DNA from: Myrica gale
Taxonomy: Eukaryota; Streptophyta; Magnoliopsida; Fagales; Myricaceae
Direction of reading: 5' to 3'
DNA: 64,000 bases
Assembly: GCA_963930655.1 (NCBI GenBank)
Contig: OZ005608.1
Coordinates: 10,664,001 to 10,728,000, forward strand
Below the pieces are notes generated by a model, which was not told where the DNA came from, did no database searches, and saw only the letters and a program-made list of their open reading frames with translations. Shown piece by piece: positions 22,293 to 35,100 of the stretch. A program made the position numbers and the translations under genes. Position 1 is the stretch's first letter. Every line of letters starts with the position of its first letter.

Positions 22293-22870
22293 TGTTAGCT
22301 TTTGTGCACAATCGAGATTTTGATGATTTCAATAAATGAATTAAGTTTATAAGTGAACATCTTCAAAGACAAAGTCATGTTTCATCAAAGAGCCAAAGAC
22401 TTGAAGAAAGAAGATCAAGAAGATGCAAGGAGCTCAAAAGTGAAGATTCGAGACCTTAAGGTATAATCCTTGTAACTCTTTGTTTCACATTTGACAAGGA
22501 TTATGAATCACACTTGCATATCTTTCAAAACGTGTATAAACCGTTTTACCTATTGTTTGAAAGATTAAAATGTTTTTAAAGGTTTCAAAACACCTCAATC
22601 AAACTCTCAAACCTTTCATATACTTATGGGAAGTAAGTCTTTAAAATTGGGTATTTAAAAGTGGTAAAAAATATTGTTTTAAAAGAACCGGACTATGTAC
22701 TTAAGTTGAAGAGGTCGACCGACTGACGAAGCGGGCGACCGGTTGGTTTTAAAATAGAGCCGTTGTGCTTCTGACAATTTGACCATTGGGTAACAGTAAC
22801 TTGAAGCGATAGACCGGTTCATGTAGCGGTCGACCGACTCGTTTTAAAAGCACCTAGATAACTAATTGAT
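22293..22870 (+). mobile_element. Putative SIRE/Maximus-like copia LTR fragment
   Basis: Starts TGTTAGCTTTTGTGCACAAT and contains GATTTTGATGATTTCAATAA, a signature resembling long SIRE-type LTRs, plus repeated GTCGACCGACT / CGACCGGTT motifs at 22705-22835. Inserted in the MULE transposase. The right end is not defined. Confidence 0.45.
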
Positions 22871-23349
22871 GAGGGATATTAGAGCTTAGTGACTAGTAAT
22901 TTTGGTAATTTTGCTTTGATTCTTTTGGCTGAAAATATTGTTTTATGGTTAGGATTTTCAACCTTTTCTGTGTGTTTGGTAGGGGTGAAAAACCTGTTAG
23001 CAAGGAAAAATATTATCTTAGCCTGCGATAAAATTAGGTGACTCTCATTGTTCTCATCACACAAATAAGCCATGGTAATACACTATTTATTTCACTCACC
23101 ATTAGAAGTTCAAAAGGTGTTCACAGATATACATACAATAAAATAAAATTAAAATTAAAATTACGAGCTAATTTTTATTCTCCAATTTTCATAACCATGT
23201 CACTATACACATTTTTTCAAAATGAAATCTAATATCAACGCAGAAAAAATCAAATTACTATTTCAGAATGACACCATGCACTTAAAAATTCACATAAAAA
23301 TTTAATATTATAAGATGTGATTCAACTCACTATTTATATAAAAAAATAA

Positions 23350-25253
23350 GAGAAATCAACATTTTAGTCATTGAGTTTTCACCCATTTTATGTTGTAATC
23401 TCTGGATTTAATTTTTTTTCATATTTTAGTTCATTTTTTTTTTGATGAAATGCTCCTTTTGTCAGGGTTCCGTCTCTTTTCCTAACGGAAGGGCCACATC
23501 AACAGCCAAGTTAGCATAAACACTTAAACGACAACTTTCTCTCCTTTGCTCTGTTATCCCAAAGTGATGTCGTTTTGGATAAGTGTCATGCACACCGTTT
23601 AAATAAAAAACGCAAACACTCAGTCACTTTATCTTCAATCTCACCAGCATCCTCTTGTTCCTATATTACTCTCACCATATTAATGGATGTTACTTCGATA
23701 AAACAAAACAAATTGTGTGTCTAAAAATGCATGGACGGAAACCTAGAAACGAAAGTTGTTTTTCTTTTTCTCTGAGCTATATATGCACTTATTAGATACA
23801 AGCATGCAGTAATTACTTGGGTTTTCTCTGCACTTATGCAAGAAAAATAGAGGAAGTTTGATTAATAACTTCAACTAAAATCCATAAGGATTATGACTTT
23901 CTGAGCCGTTGATTCGGATCATGCTTTGCTCCTGAGATAATAATCACCTTGCTTTTGGCACTTATGACTTATATACCAACGACAATTGAATATGTATAGA
24001 ATCTAGGAGAAAGAATCTCAAGAGAATAGAGCATTTATTTGATTCCTTGCTTCTTTTTATTCTAAAAATGCTTAAATTCTTCAAATGGGTAGCAGAAATT
24101 CATATGATTACTGGACTGCCATAAAGCATGGACAGTAGAACATGCATGATTATTCCTTCATTATAAGTTGTTTAGTCCTAATTTCTCCTTGAATTTCTCA
24201 AATATTGTACAGCGCGATTTCATCATCTTATGTCGTCTCGGGGGAGGTAGATCTTATAATGCGATGTGATTGCGGTTTGACAACACCGTTTCTCATTTGT
24301 ATATTTTTCTCTTATAATCATTTGTATATTGTTTTCCTATAAATTGGATTTGGAAGTTTCATCTACAGATCGCAACAGACTATATTGAAAAATAGGTGTT
24401 GTTTTACAGCAGCAAGTTTGGTGCTATATTGACAACACCAGTGATGTTCGTTTTGAGAAAAAATGTAGGATTTTAGAGAAGTTGTGAATTTTTATGTTGA
24501 ATAGTGTTTTATTGGTGTTTGTGTAAAGTGGAGAGAGAAATGATTTGATGTAATTGTTTAATAAAAAAATATTGGAGTTATGTGAAAAAGTATAGAGAGA
24601 GAAAATTTATGTTGAATAAAAAATTAAAAAATTGTTGGAGATTGTGTAAAATGTATTGATTTTTGTGTTTGAATTCTGAATATGTTCGGTGGTAGAATTG
24701 TCAATATACTTAGAATCCTGAAAAAATGGTGAAAACGAACATACCCACATGTTGTTTTTACAACACCAAAACAGGTGTTGTTTACAACACTTTTTTGACA
24801 GCATTTGTTTTTACAACACCACATCTGAAACCTATAACCCACACCCGCAACCCAAATATCAAATGCGTATGGAACAGAGGACATCTTTAACCTAAATGCC
24901 AAATACCAATCTTCAAAATGCTTAATGAAGGGACGACATTGTTTGCTTAATGAGAGTACTCTGCTTTTTGTGTTTTTTTTTCAAGCCACAACTGACATCG
25001 TTTGCTTCCATCCCACAACTTCTCTGCTTGTTTTTTTTTCTGACATTTCAATACTGAGTTGTAAACTTTTAGAGCTGACATGACAACAAGATGACGTGAC
25101 AATGTCTTTCTGTTAGGGAAAGAGACGGAACCATGACAAAATGATCATCTTGTAAAAAAATGAAAACCAAAGGACTAAAATTTTAAAAAATTAAATTCAG
25201 GGACTAAAAAATAAAAGTAGTAAAAAACTTAAGGACAAAAATGTCAATTTCCC
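23350..25253. mobile_element. 1.9-kb non-autonomous element with about 180-bp terminal inverted repeats
   Basis: Left end GAGAAATCAACATTTTAGTC; the complement of the right end is GGGAAATTGACATTTTTGTC. Pairing extends through TTCCGTCTCTTTCCCTAACR to about 23520 and 25085. Flanks are A-rich (AAAAAATAA / AAAAAAACA), compatible with a degenerate 9-bp duplication but not proof. The 1.5-kb interior (23530-25080) has no transposase. It may hold captured non-coding DNA and small nested MITE-like pieces around 24400-24800. Probably Mutator-like. Confidence 0.65.
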
Positions 25254-25497
25254 AAAAAAACAAAAATTTCATTATTTTTCAATAATGAATACATAAAATC
25301 AACTATTTCATGTTCAAATATGCTCTAGGCACGAAAGTAATATTTATTTTCAAAATATTATATGTAGGTGTAATTTCTAAAATATGTTTAACTAATTTTA
25401 TTTATTTTAATTTTTTAAGCGTTAGTTGATGTTTTTTTTCTTCTAAATTTATAGAATATTTGATAGTAGTACAAATATTTAGGTAAATTTGATTTTT

Positions 25498-25983
25498 GGG
25501 TTAATTACAATTTCTCTCCTCAAACTATCATCCTATTCTTAAATATTCCAACAAATTTTAACCCGTTGTAACTCGCCCATACAAACTATACTTCAAGGTG
25601 TAATTTCATCCCCTATCCTGTTGAAGTTGTTATATCGAATGTTTTCGTCTCACGTCAACGATACGTGAACTTTTCTTTTCTTGAAAAGAAAATTTTGACT
25701 ACCTCGATTCTAAGTGAGTTATATTTTTTAATAAAAAATTCAGCTAACTACATGTTATTTTTTGGCTCTATAAATTGATTGAAGCATTGTAGAAGACTGT
25801 GATATACTCAAATGAGGGTAAAAATTATCTTTTTACGTAAGGAGAAGGTCATATGTCGTATTCAGAAGGTTGAGAATGAAATCAAGAAGTATAGTTTGTG
25901 AGAGTTAATTATAACGAGTTAAAATTTATGAATGTATTTGATAATCGAGTAATAATTTGAGAAAAAATTGTAATTAGCCCTTG
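25498..25983. mobile_element. Foldback element directly upstream of SUV2
   Basis: Left GGGTTAATTACAATTTCTCT is inverted as the complement of AGAAAAAATTGTAATTAGCCC at 25960-25980. Arms of about 150 bp both carry AAATTTTAACCCGTT / AAATTTTAACTCGTT and CAAACTATACTTC. Non-coding. Its right end is about 150 bp from the SUV2 coding region. Confidence 0.7.
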
Positions 25984-26133
25984 GTTTTGGTGGAGATTGT
26001 AAAAAGTTCTAAATTTTGAATCAGTAAAGCTTCTTCCTTTCAAACAAATTCACTAACTTGAAAAATCGAAAACACTCTGGACTTGAAACAAGCTTGGAGA
26101 GAGGCACAGAGGGGGGGAGGGAGAGAGTTGTGT

Positions 26134-29100
26134 ATCTTGAATGAAGAGGGATTCGAAGAATGGGACGCAGATTTCTTGGACCAACTCATCCAAGTAGAAG
26201 AGCTAGCCCTCTCCGCCTCCACTTCCTCCGCCGCTCACCAACCCCTAAACCCTTCTCAGCCACTCATCCAAGTAGAGCAGCATGAACTGCTGCGTCCTGT
26301 GGCGGCTTCTTCTCACTACGACCCCGTGATGAGCTACTCTCCTCCACGAGAGCTCTCTCAGAGGACCTCCAGTTACGATTCTTTTCCTCCCTCCTCAAAC
26401 GCCATTGCCAAATGCGCCTTTTCGCCGACTTCGCTTCGCCGGTCCGGCAATGGCAAAAAGCTCGAAATTGAAAGGTTAAAGGTTAGTTTTCTTTTTCCTC
26501 TGTTTTAAAAGTAATTGCTAGTCCTGGAATAATGAAAAAACAAAAAATTGCAAACCACTTTTGTTTGTTTGTGCGTTTAAACAAGTGTACACGTGTATAT
26601 TCGATCTTCATCATTATTAACTGCGCGTTAAGGAATTCTTGATTTTTTTTTTGCAAAGATTTTCGGCGGAGTTGAAGGGTTTCTGGACTTTTATTGAACA
26701 TGCATTGCATTTGGTTAGTAATGTTAGTGTTCTGTGAATGTCATTGAGCAAGGTGTCTACTGTTATTTGAAGGAAGAATAAAGCTAAGGACTGTTTCTGG
26801 ATGTGCCTCTCAAAACTCCTGCTAAGTGGAAAGCTTGAGTTTGATATTTATTGGGTGAAGGATGACTTATAATACATGATGTTATAATGAAAACTGAAAG
26901 GGATGGGCTTAGAAAATTTGGAAAGTTCGTGGGGCATGTGTTTTATTTGGATTTTCACTAATAAAAAAAATATATTTGGATTTTCCGAGATTATTTGAGA
27001 CGGGTTGAAAATATGCTTGAGAAAAATCTCAGGTTCCTTTTAGGAGTTGTTTTTATTCTTTCTTTTCAGTTGTTTAACTTGGGATTTATGTTTTGGGTGT
27101 TACATGTATTTTTGGCACTTACACCGAGTTTGGAGAGACAAAAATAGAAATTAAAAACCTTTAATTTCCCTTCTACTAAAGGATTGATCTAAGTTCTAAT
27201 TGAAGTGTTCATGAATCATACCTGCAGAGGGAGCTGGGACATGCATCGAAGCAGCTTAGAGACCTGGTACTTTACATATTTTGTTTTCGCTCTTAATTCT
27301 GCATAATAATAACACCCCCAAGGGTTTGGTGTGGTGGTAAGGCTTCGGCTTGGGTTCTAACATGTCCCAAGTTCGAGCCCCAACATCCCCATTATCGCCC
27401 TTGACTTATCTGCTCCTTGGGTTGTGGGGTCGGTCCAGTGGGCCGGGGTTTGTACTTCAGGGTTGGGCCAAAAGGGTCCGGTTTTGGGGAATTTCCTCGT
27501 CATAAAAAAAAAAAAAAAAATTCTGCATAATAACCATATTATGCAGTACTTTCCTCTTCCTTTTCCTTTTGATGGCGATTTGACATTTTTGACAGATGAT
27601 ACTTGTGACATATTTCAGATAAATTATACTCTAATATTGTTGTTTATAGGCTTCCATGGGCTACGCAGTTAATTCTGTTAGTAAAATTTGATGTGTCAGG
27701 GAAGTGAATTCCGGGATTTCTTTTTAAGTAGTTGTTAGCAATTTGAACTCTAGGTTGTTCCTCTTTTTCAATTCTGTGTTTTTCTACCCGAAGAGAATTT
27801 GTTCAATTGATTAATGAATAGTAGTATCATGCCTATGGCTGCTTCTATTGTGTACAAATTTTATTATTTGCCGCAATTTACACTTTATGATTGTTTCGTT
27901 GTGCACTACTTGATAGTATGTTACTTGATTTTGGTTTTGTACCAAACATATTTTACCATATAGTTCCAAACAAGTGGTATTATGATTATGGAGTGGATGT
28001 GGTGTTTTCATTTGCACTATGTTCCCAAACTAGGTGCTAGTTTCTAATGAGTCAATATAATTGCATATAATGTGTCTTCCGTGTATTGTTCTAGTCTTGA
28101 CATTTCATGCTTCTCAACTCACTCACTCTCTCTCTCTCTCTCTCTTCTATCTATTTATTTTTCTATCTATATATCTATCTTTGTTGCTTTGGTTGTGTGA
28201 TGGACTCTTTGATGTGCATAATTATCCTAAAAAGCAACCCAAATAACAAAAAATTACTGTACTCATTCAGGAGCAGGAGTGCCTTGAATTAAGGAAGGAA
28301 AGAGATAAAAATGAGGAGCAGCTTCCATGTGTATTTTCCAAGAACGAAGTAGAAGATATTGATGTTCGCCCTTCAAAGACTTCGAGTTTGTGAGTGAAAA
28401 TTCCTCTTTCTTGTCACACCAACGTACCGTCTTTATGTGGCAGATTTTTGGACCTTTAAATTAGTCTGGTGATTCTCTATCAAATACAATCACCTTCAAT
28501 GATAGAAGACAGTAGAATGTCTCTATAAAATCTAGGAATTGGCAAATGAGGCTGTGTGTAGATGAGCCCTCATAGAGCTTTATGACCCACAAATTGACTG
28601 CTTATACAATATGTGACACAAATTGACATTGCCATTGAAGTCTCATTTCAGATATGATAGATAGTAGATACTGTCTCATAAAACTTCCTGTGTGCTGTAC
28701 GCTGATATTACTGTCTGTTTGTCTTTCTTTTTGCCATGTCATTGGCTAAGTATTTGCTTTATGTGTGCACTGCAAAAATTCTTTGTTGTTTGAATTATCA
28801 GGTTTTTTTTTATCAAATGATTGATTTTTTTTTTTTTGTGTTTAGGAGATTGTTCCACATTGTCTTTGGCAGAAAAATCTCCTAAATTATACCTGAGCTA
28901 GACCAAGATTATAGACCAGAAAATTTCTTCCATCCAACTTACCCCAACAACAAATAATTGTAACTAATCCCCATATGTAACCATGCATGACTATGCAACA
29001 CTCTAAAAACTCATCATTTGAAGCTCTCTCTACTACAAACCTAACATGCAACTCAGATTTAGAGTTTGATCAAACATGCAAAGCAAAAATACTTGGTGTC

Positions 29101-32100
29101 CCACACAACAATTGCACAATGATTCACGGTTCCTCTTAAGTTTGTAGGTTAGACTGCTATACTCCTTACCTCTTCTCTCGTTGCTGTAACAGAGCCTCAA
29201 CAGAACCTCAATGCAAGAAAAAAGAAATATGGAAACTTAAATGCAACCGAATTATCGAGGAAGGTGGAGAAGAGAAAGAAGAAACTCAACCTCTACCCTT
29301 TTGCACCACTCGGCTACTCTCCTCTCCTTTTTTTTTTCTTTTTTCTTTTTCTGCTTCTTGTTCTTCTTTGAGCTGCTCTTCCCTTTCCTTCTCTAGTTCG
29401 GTTTTCTCTTGAGCGCACACAACTCTCTCTCTCTCTCCCTCTCTCTCCCTCTCTTTCTTCTTTGATTCACGGTACAAAAGTAACTAAAGCTCTCTTGTTT
29501 TGCTTTTCCCTTATAAACCATCAGAACCTAGGTTAATTAGCTAACCCACTCATCATTGCATGAGTTGGTTACTATAGCATGCATGGAGGTGGAGTGGCCT
29601 GCTGTTCATGCTAGATGCTTGGCCACTTCTCCTCTCAATTCAAGTCTCTTCAATGTTCCCTCTAATTAAATGGGCTGGACCTTCTCCTTTGGGCTTTTTT
29701 TTTTAAATCTTGCTCCTAAGCCCACTCCAATATCTCAAAGCCCCAAAACCTCAAATGCTATTGGGCCCAAATTCAAAAAAACTCATTACAGCTTTCCCAT
29801 ACAATCATAGGTATGGTCACCTAATGCCCAAAATAATTCATTTAAGCTCTTTCGCTCTTTTTTTTTCCTCCACTAAATACTTGCTTCCAAATTTTTAGAA
29901 ATTAATCACCTCTATTAGTAAAAATGAATCATCGTGTAATTCACTTAAAGCACCTGATTTAGGTGACGGGTGTTATAGTTCTATACCCACATTGAAAATC
30001 ATGCCTTGATGAACCTTGGTCCGGTTTCGTACCTTGAAAATGAGGTAATTTGCAGATTCGTTCTAACCATTTCTATTGGCTTTTCCACATGGTCAGGATC
30101 TCCTATCTGGCAAAGTACACTAACCCCCTCTCCAGAGATCATTAATTTCTCTCCCAAAAATCAAGGGCCACTTCCCTAACAAGGTGTTAGTGGGTTCACT
30201 TAACCTTGTAGTTGCTAAAGTGCCCTGCTGAATAGAGCAACAAACATTATTCCTCTTTTGCACTGCAAATCTCTTGTGGCAACCCTTTTTATTTTCATTC
30301 AAACCCCAACGGAAAAAGACGGGTAATTTTGGCTTCTTCTTCTTCTTCACGAGTAATTTGACGCTTAATTTTTTTATTTTCATTCAAACCCCAACGGAAA
30401 AAGACGGGTAATTTTGGCGCTTAGTTTTTTTATTTTCATTCAAACACCGTTCAAGCAATATTTAAAAGCGTTCAAACGCAAAGTGATAAGTGTTCGAACG
30501 GTAAGTGATAAGTGTCCGAACATTTTTTCTTGGGACGCAACGATGTTTCTTCCCAAAAGATTCCCAACCGTTTTAACGGTCATGTGTGTGTTCAAACGGA
30601 AGATTCACAACCGTTCAATACATGTTTGCCTGAATGTCTTGAACTCCTATTCTTACCCTCCATCTTGTTCATACGAGAAAAGGAGGTGACATTTGGGTTA
30701 TGGCCACAAACCTATTGGTTGGTAGAATGTTTTGTGGTTGGCTGGATCGACATTTTCATCTTTCATCCAACTTGAAAGTTGAGAGGCTAAATGAAGCCAC
30801 AATATTTTAATCTTTTACCTCTTTTTTGTCTAAGGTATACACGTATGAAGAGAATTTATGACTTGGTTGTATGTAATGGGGATGTTTGAGGGATGTGGGA
30901 TGTTTTGTATCATTATTTCTGAAGTGTCAACAGTATGTGCCAGCAAAAAAAGTTGTGATTGATTGTGGCCTCAGTGGCAGGGAATTTGGAGTTGGTCTGA
31001 ACCATCATGGGGTTCCTCACAAAATACAAAATGCAATGCCTTCAAATGATCGGGCTTGCTCTTGGGCTGATAGAGGTGAGCAATCGGTCAAGATCATTGT
31101 TTCTTCACCAGAATGTTCTCTATAATCGTTCTTCTGCATCTTTTCTGTCTTTTGTTGTGTGCCAGTTATGCCGAGTTGTAAAACCATTGGAGTTCAAACA
31201 GAGGAAGCTGGTGATCCTGCTCAAGTAACCTTAGATGATGATCCACCTGCTTGTTATGCTCTCTCTGAGAAGTTGTTAGCGATCTGGGGCTCTCCAAGCG
31301 ACCAAAACCTTGGAAGGAATCTGATTTCTAAGTTGCTTGTCACTTATCAGGCAGATTTACATGTCCTTTTTGGGTTCATGAGCAGGAATGTATCAAGATC
31401 AACAAGGGACCCTGTTGCAGATGGAAGTTCTACCGATGTAGCTTTGAAGCTCCATATGCACTCTTTTCATACATCAGTGGCTGCAAGAGTGTCTCATCTC
31501 TACTCCGTGCTGACAAAGGTACTTTTTTAATCTAAGCATTTGCCTGTTTGAGCTGGAGATGTCACCCGCCTTAAATGCACAAAGCTAGTGCCAAGAAGGT
31601 AATTTGTAGTGTTAGCAGAAAAATTATTGTCGTATATCTTATTTACCTCAAATTTTCATCATTATAGCTGTGAGAGGTAATCATCCTAGATTTGTGGCTG
31701 TTCCCCTACAATGCTATGGTTTATTTGCATTGCGGGGGAAGACCCTTAGCGTATGGGTGCATGTCAATATTGGCTCGAAAGTTCAATACATAAAATTGTA
31801 GATGGTATAAGAGTTGCAAATCAACATAAAAATATGTGAGCCACATAAGGATTTATTCCAGTTTTTATACCACATTGGATAGGGGGTTCTTCGACCAGCC
31901 AGTCAATTGTTCTACCCATGAGTTATGTTTTATGGTTTGGCTTTTTAACTGCTTAGATGAGTTTTGTCCTCATTTTTGTTTTCTCATCTCATGAAAATCA
32001 TGTTAAATTGGTTGTTTTCAAAACCCAGAGGGTCATTTTATTGTCTGTATCTTTGTGGTCATTTTAGTGAGACCTTGATAGTGGCTATTTTCTTGCAGTA

Positions 32101-35100
32101 TCTATGTTTTATATTACTTTGTAGTGTGAAACTACTTTTATTAATGTGGTTGAAACTGTTTGGACCTTGTGCTAGTTGAATCTGTCTTTTGCTCTTAAAT
32201 TGTGTAGTTGAATTTTCTCTTGCTTTATGTCTTCAATCAGTTTCTTTATTAAATAATGAATATCCATATGTTGTCATTAACGGGTTTACTCTTGCTGATC
32301 TGGCAGGCATAATCTGTGTTTTATTCGAGTTATCGTACCTGAAAAAATTAATTGCTCGATTATCTCTTTACTGATTCTTATTGCAGATCAGTGATGGAGT
32401 GGTGCCGTTGGAGTTTTTGTTTGAACCATTGCTCGATCTCTGTAGTCTTGAAAATGTGAGTTAGTGGCCATTTTTTGTTTTTTTTTCCTCTTTCAGGACT
32501 TTTTAAATCCTCTTAGAATTTTGTTTCATCATATGAACTTTTTAACGAACAGAGAAGTGCCTTTATATGGGATTGTACATGTAGAATCATACAATTAAAA
32601 CCTTTACTCATTCATTTTTATGAAAGGAACCAAATGAACTCTTTAGCGAAGTGTAGTAGTGGAATTTAGCTGAAGCTGTCTTGACTATCAGCTCAAAGGA
32701 TGACCCCCCCTTCCCTTCCCTGGGCAGGGAAAGAAAATATGTTGAGACACCACTATATGATATTTTTGTTTTAGCTTTTCTTTATCTATGTTTACACTGA
32801 AGGAGTTTCTTTCACTCACATCTTTACTCTTTTCCTTTGCTCCCTGACCTCTTGTTGATGGATTTAAAATTCCTTTTTGTTGAAGGTTGTCATCGTTCAT
32901 AGATCTTTACGTATACTGCATGGCTTTTTGAAGTACCTCTTGAGTTTGAAAAGGAAGTTCAAAAAAAGGTATCATATTCTGTTTTACATGTTTTAGTTTC
33001 AATCATTTCAGTTCCATTGTTCAAATTGGAAGCACTAAATGGTATTTTTGTGAATTTGGATATGTTGGTTCATTGCTCCCTTTTTGTTGTTAATTTAGAT
33101 TCTTTTTTATTTTCATAGCCCCTAGTGGATCATATTAAAGTTTTCAGAGTTTGGGAGGCTTTGAGTGCTTGCTCGTGGGTAACTTATCCTTTCAGTAATG
33201 TGAGAAACATATATGCTTACATTTGAAAGTTTTTAAAGTTAGTATGTTGTAAGCTTTTTTATTCCCACCACATGGTTTTTATCATACAACTATTTGGAAA
33301 TGGATTTAAAGGATTGAACTTTTCTTAGCCGAGATTGGGAAGTTGAGCAAAGAATCTCTGGATAAAATGGCGTTTTATCATAGCGTGGTGATTGAAGCAA
33401 AGTCGTTTCAGTTCTCTGTGAGTGCTTTTGGCATTGTCACGTTAACTGAGCAGAATCGGAAAGCTCAAAGTGCCATTCGCTTTGGTAGATATGGGGTGGG
33501 TGGTTTGGCTGGTGAACCTGTTTGAAAAATTGGTGAAGTCTGACGTCCCTGATGATTTTTCAGAGAAGTTTAATGAGGATCCTCGTGCTTTTTTAGCCCA
33601 GTTTCGTTCGAATAAGAGCGGTAGGTATATTGCTCTCGCTGAATATGGGGAGAGACGTAGGCGCGGGGCTGTGATGGTTCTTGAGGGGAAATCCAGAGTT
33701 GGGTGGAGGTCCTTTGCTGTGACATGTGAAGAGATTATTTCAGCCATAGGCGAGCTCAAACGTAGGAGAAGGGGGTCTGTCGGTGCACCAGTCAGGGAAG
33801 GTTTATCCTTTGCAGATATGGCTAAGTATGGCTTGCCGGAGAAGAAAGCGGAGGGGAAGGGGGAGCGTTGTAGTGACCAGGTGGACGTGTGTAGCATGCA
33901 AAAATAGTCTGATTTGGTGTCACACACCGCTCGAGAAAGGACTCGTGATTTCCCATGATTTTTTGGAGGGGCAGTCTGCGTTGGTGGCTGATACTGACAC
34001 AAATATGTGGCAACATTTAATGAAGATTAAAGCCGAGCTGGACTGGGTTATTGGGCAGGTCAAATATCAGAAAAGAACTTTGGTTCCCAAGTTTGGGCCC
34101 ATTAGCAAATTAAAGTGTGTTGTATGTGACTTTAAGCTGGAGGCAACACAAAACGCGGAGGCCTACGGTGCTGAGGAAGCCCAAATAGGTAATGTTTTCC
34201 GGGGAGGATCACACTTGGAGGGATCGGGTGTGGGCCTGGGGTGTTTTGGGATGGATCACACAGAAGGGCAACTTCTCGGGTCCGATAGGATGGAGCCATC
34301 AACCCAGAAGCTGGCGCCAACTCCTTCGCCAGCTAGCCCAGTTGCGGCCGGCAAGTCTGGAGCCGACCCGAAGTCTCCGGCGTGTGGATCGGTGACTTCC
34401 GACGCCGGTGAGGGACAGACGACGCCGACTAAATGCCTGGGGGCTCCTGACGGCTGGGGGATGGATGTTTCGGCTTGGGGACTGCCTCAGGAGATGATGG
34501 TTGCGACGGGAAAGGGGTTGATGCCAACTCCTTCGGCAGCTAGCCCAGTTGCGGCCGGCAAGTCTGGAGCCGACCCGAAGTCTCCGGCGTGTGGATCAGT
34601 GACTTCCGACGCCGGCGAGCGACAGACGATGCCGACGAAATGCCTGGGGGCTCCTGACGTCTGGGGATGGATGTTTCGGCGTGGGGACTGCCTCAGGAGC
34701 TGATAGCTGCGACGGGAAAGGGGTCCACGGGATCTGTCCAGGTATTTTCTCAAAATTCAGACTTGGGTGTTATGGGAGGGATGATTGAGTCGAGAATTCC
34801 GGTTATGCCTAAGGTTGTGGCGGAGGGGGAAATTGATGAAGTAGGTACTTTGAGGCTTCGGAGGTGGAGGAGATTAATGGTGCCGATCGGGTGCAGCTAG
34901 TAAAGGTTGCAGATGAAGTGGCTGTTTCGATGGGAGGTGTCTATATCAACAGAAAGGGTGGGGAATTGGCTGCTATTGAAAATGGAGGATCTGAGATGCT
35001 CGTTAAGCCTCTGAGGATGCTTCTACCACAACAGGAACCTTCTAGTTGGGTTTTGGATAAGGTTGAGTCTTTCAGGCATCTGATGGGTGTTTCCTGTGAG

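Noticed and set aside
29286..29477. Glu/Lys/Arg-rich minus-strand frame in SUV2 intron 3
   Set aside because: Arises from CT-rich microsatellite sequence in a putative LTR.
31964..32374. Frames of 60-70 residues in SUV2 intron 5
   Set aside because: Hydrophobic T-rich translations in an intron between well-defined exons; no homology signal.
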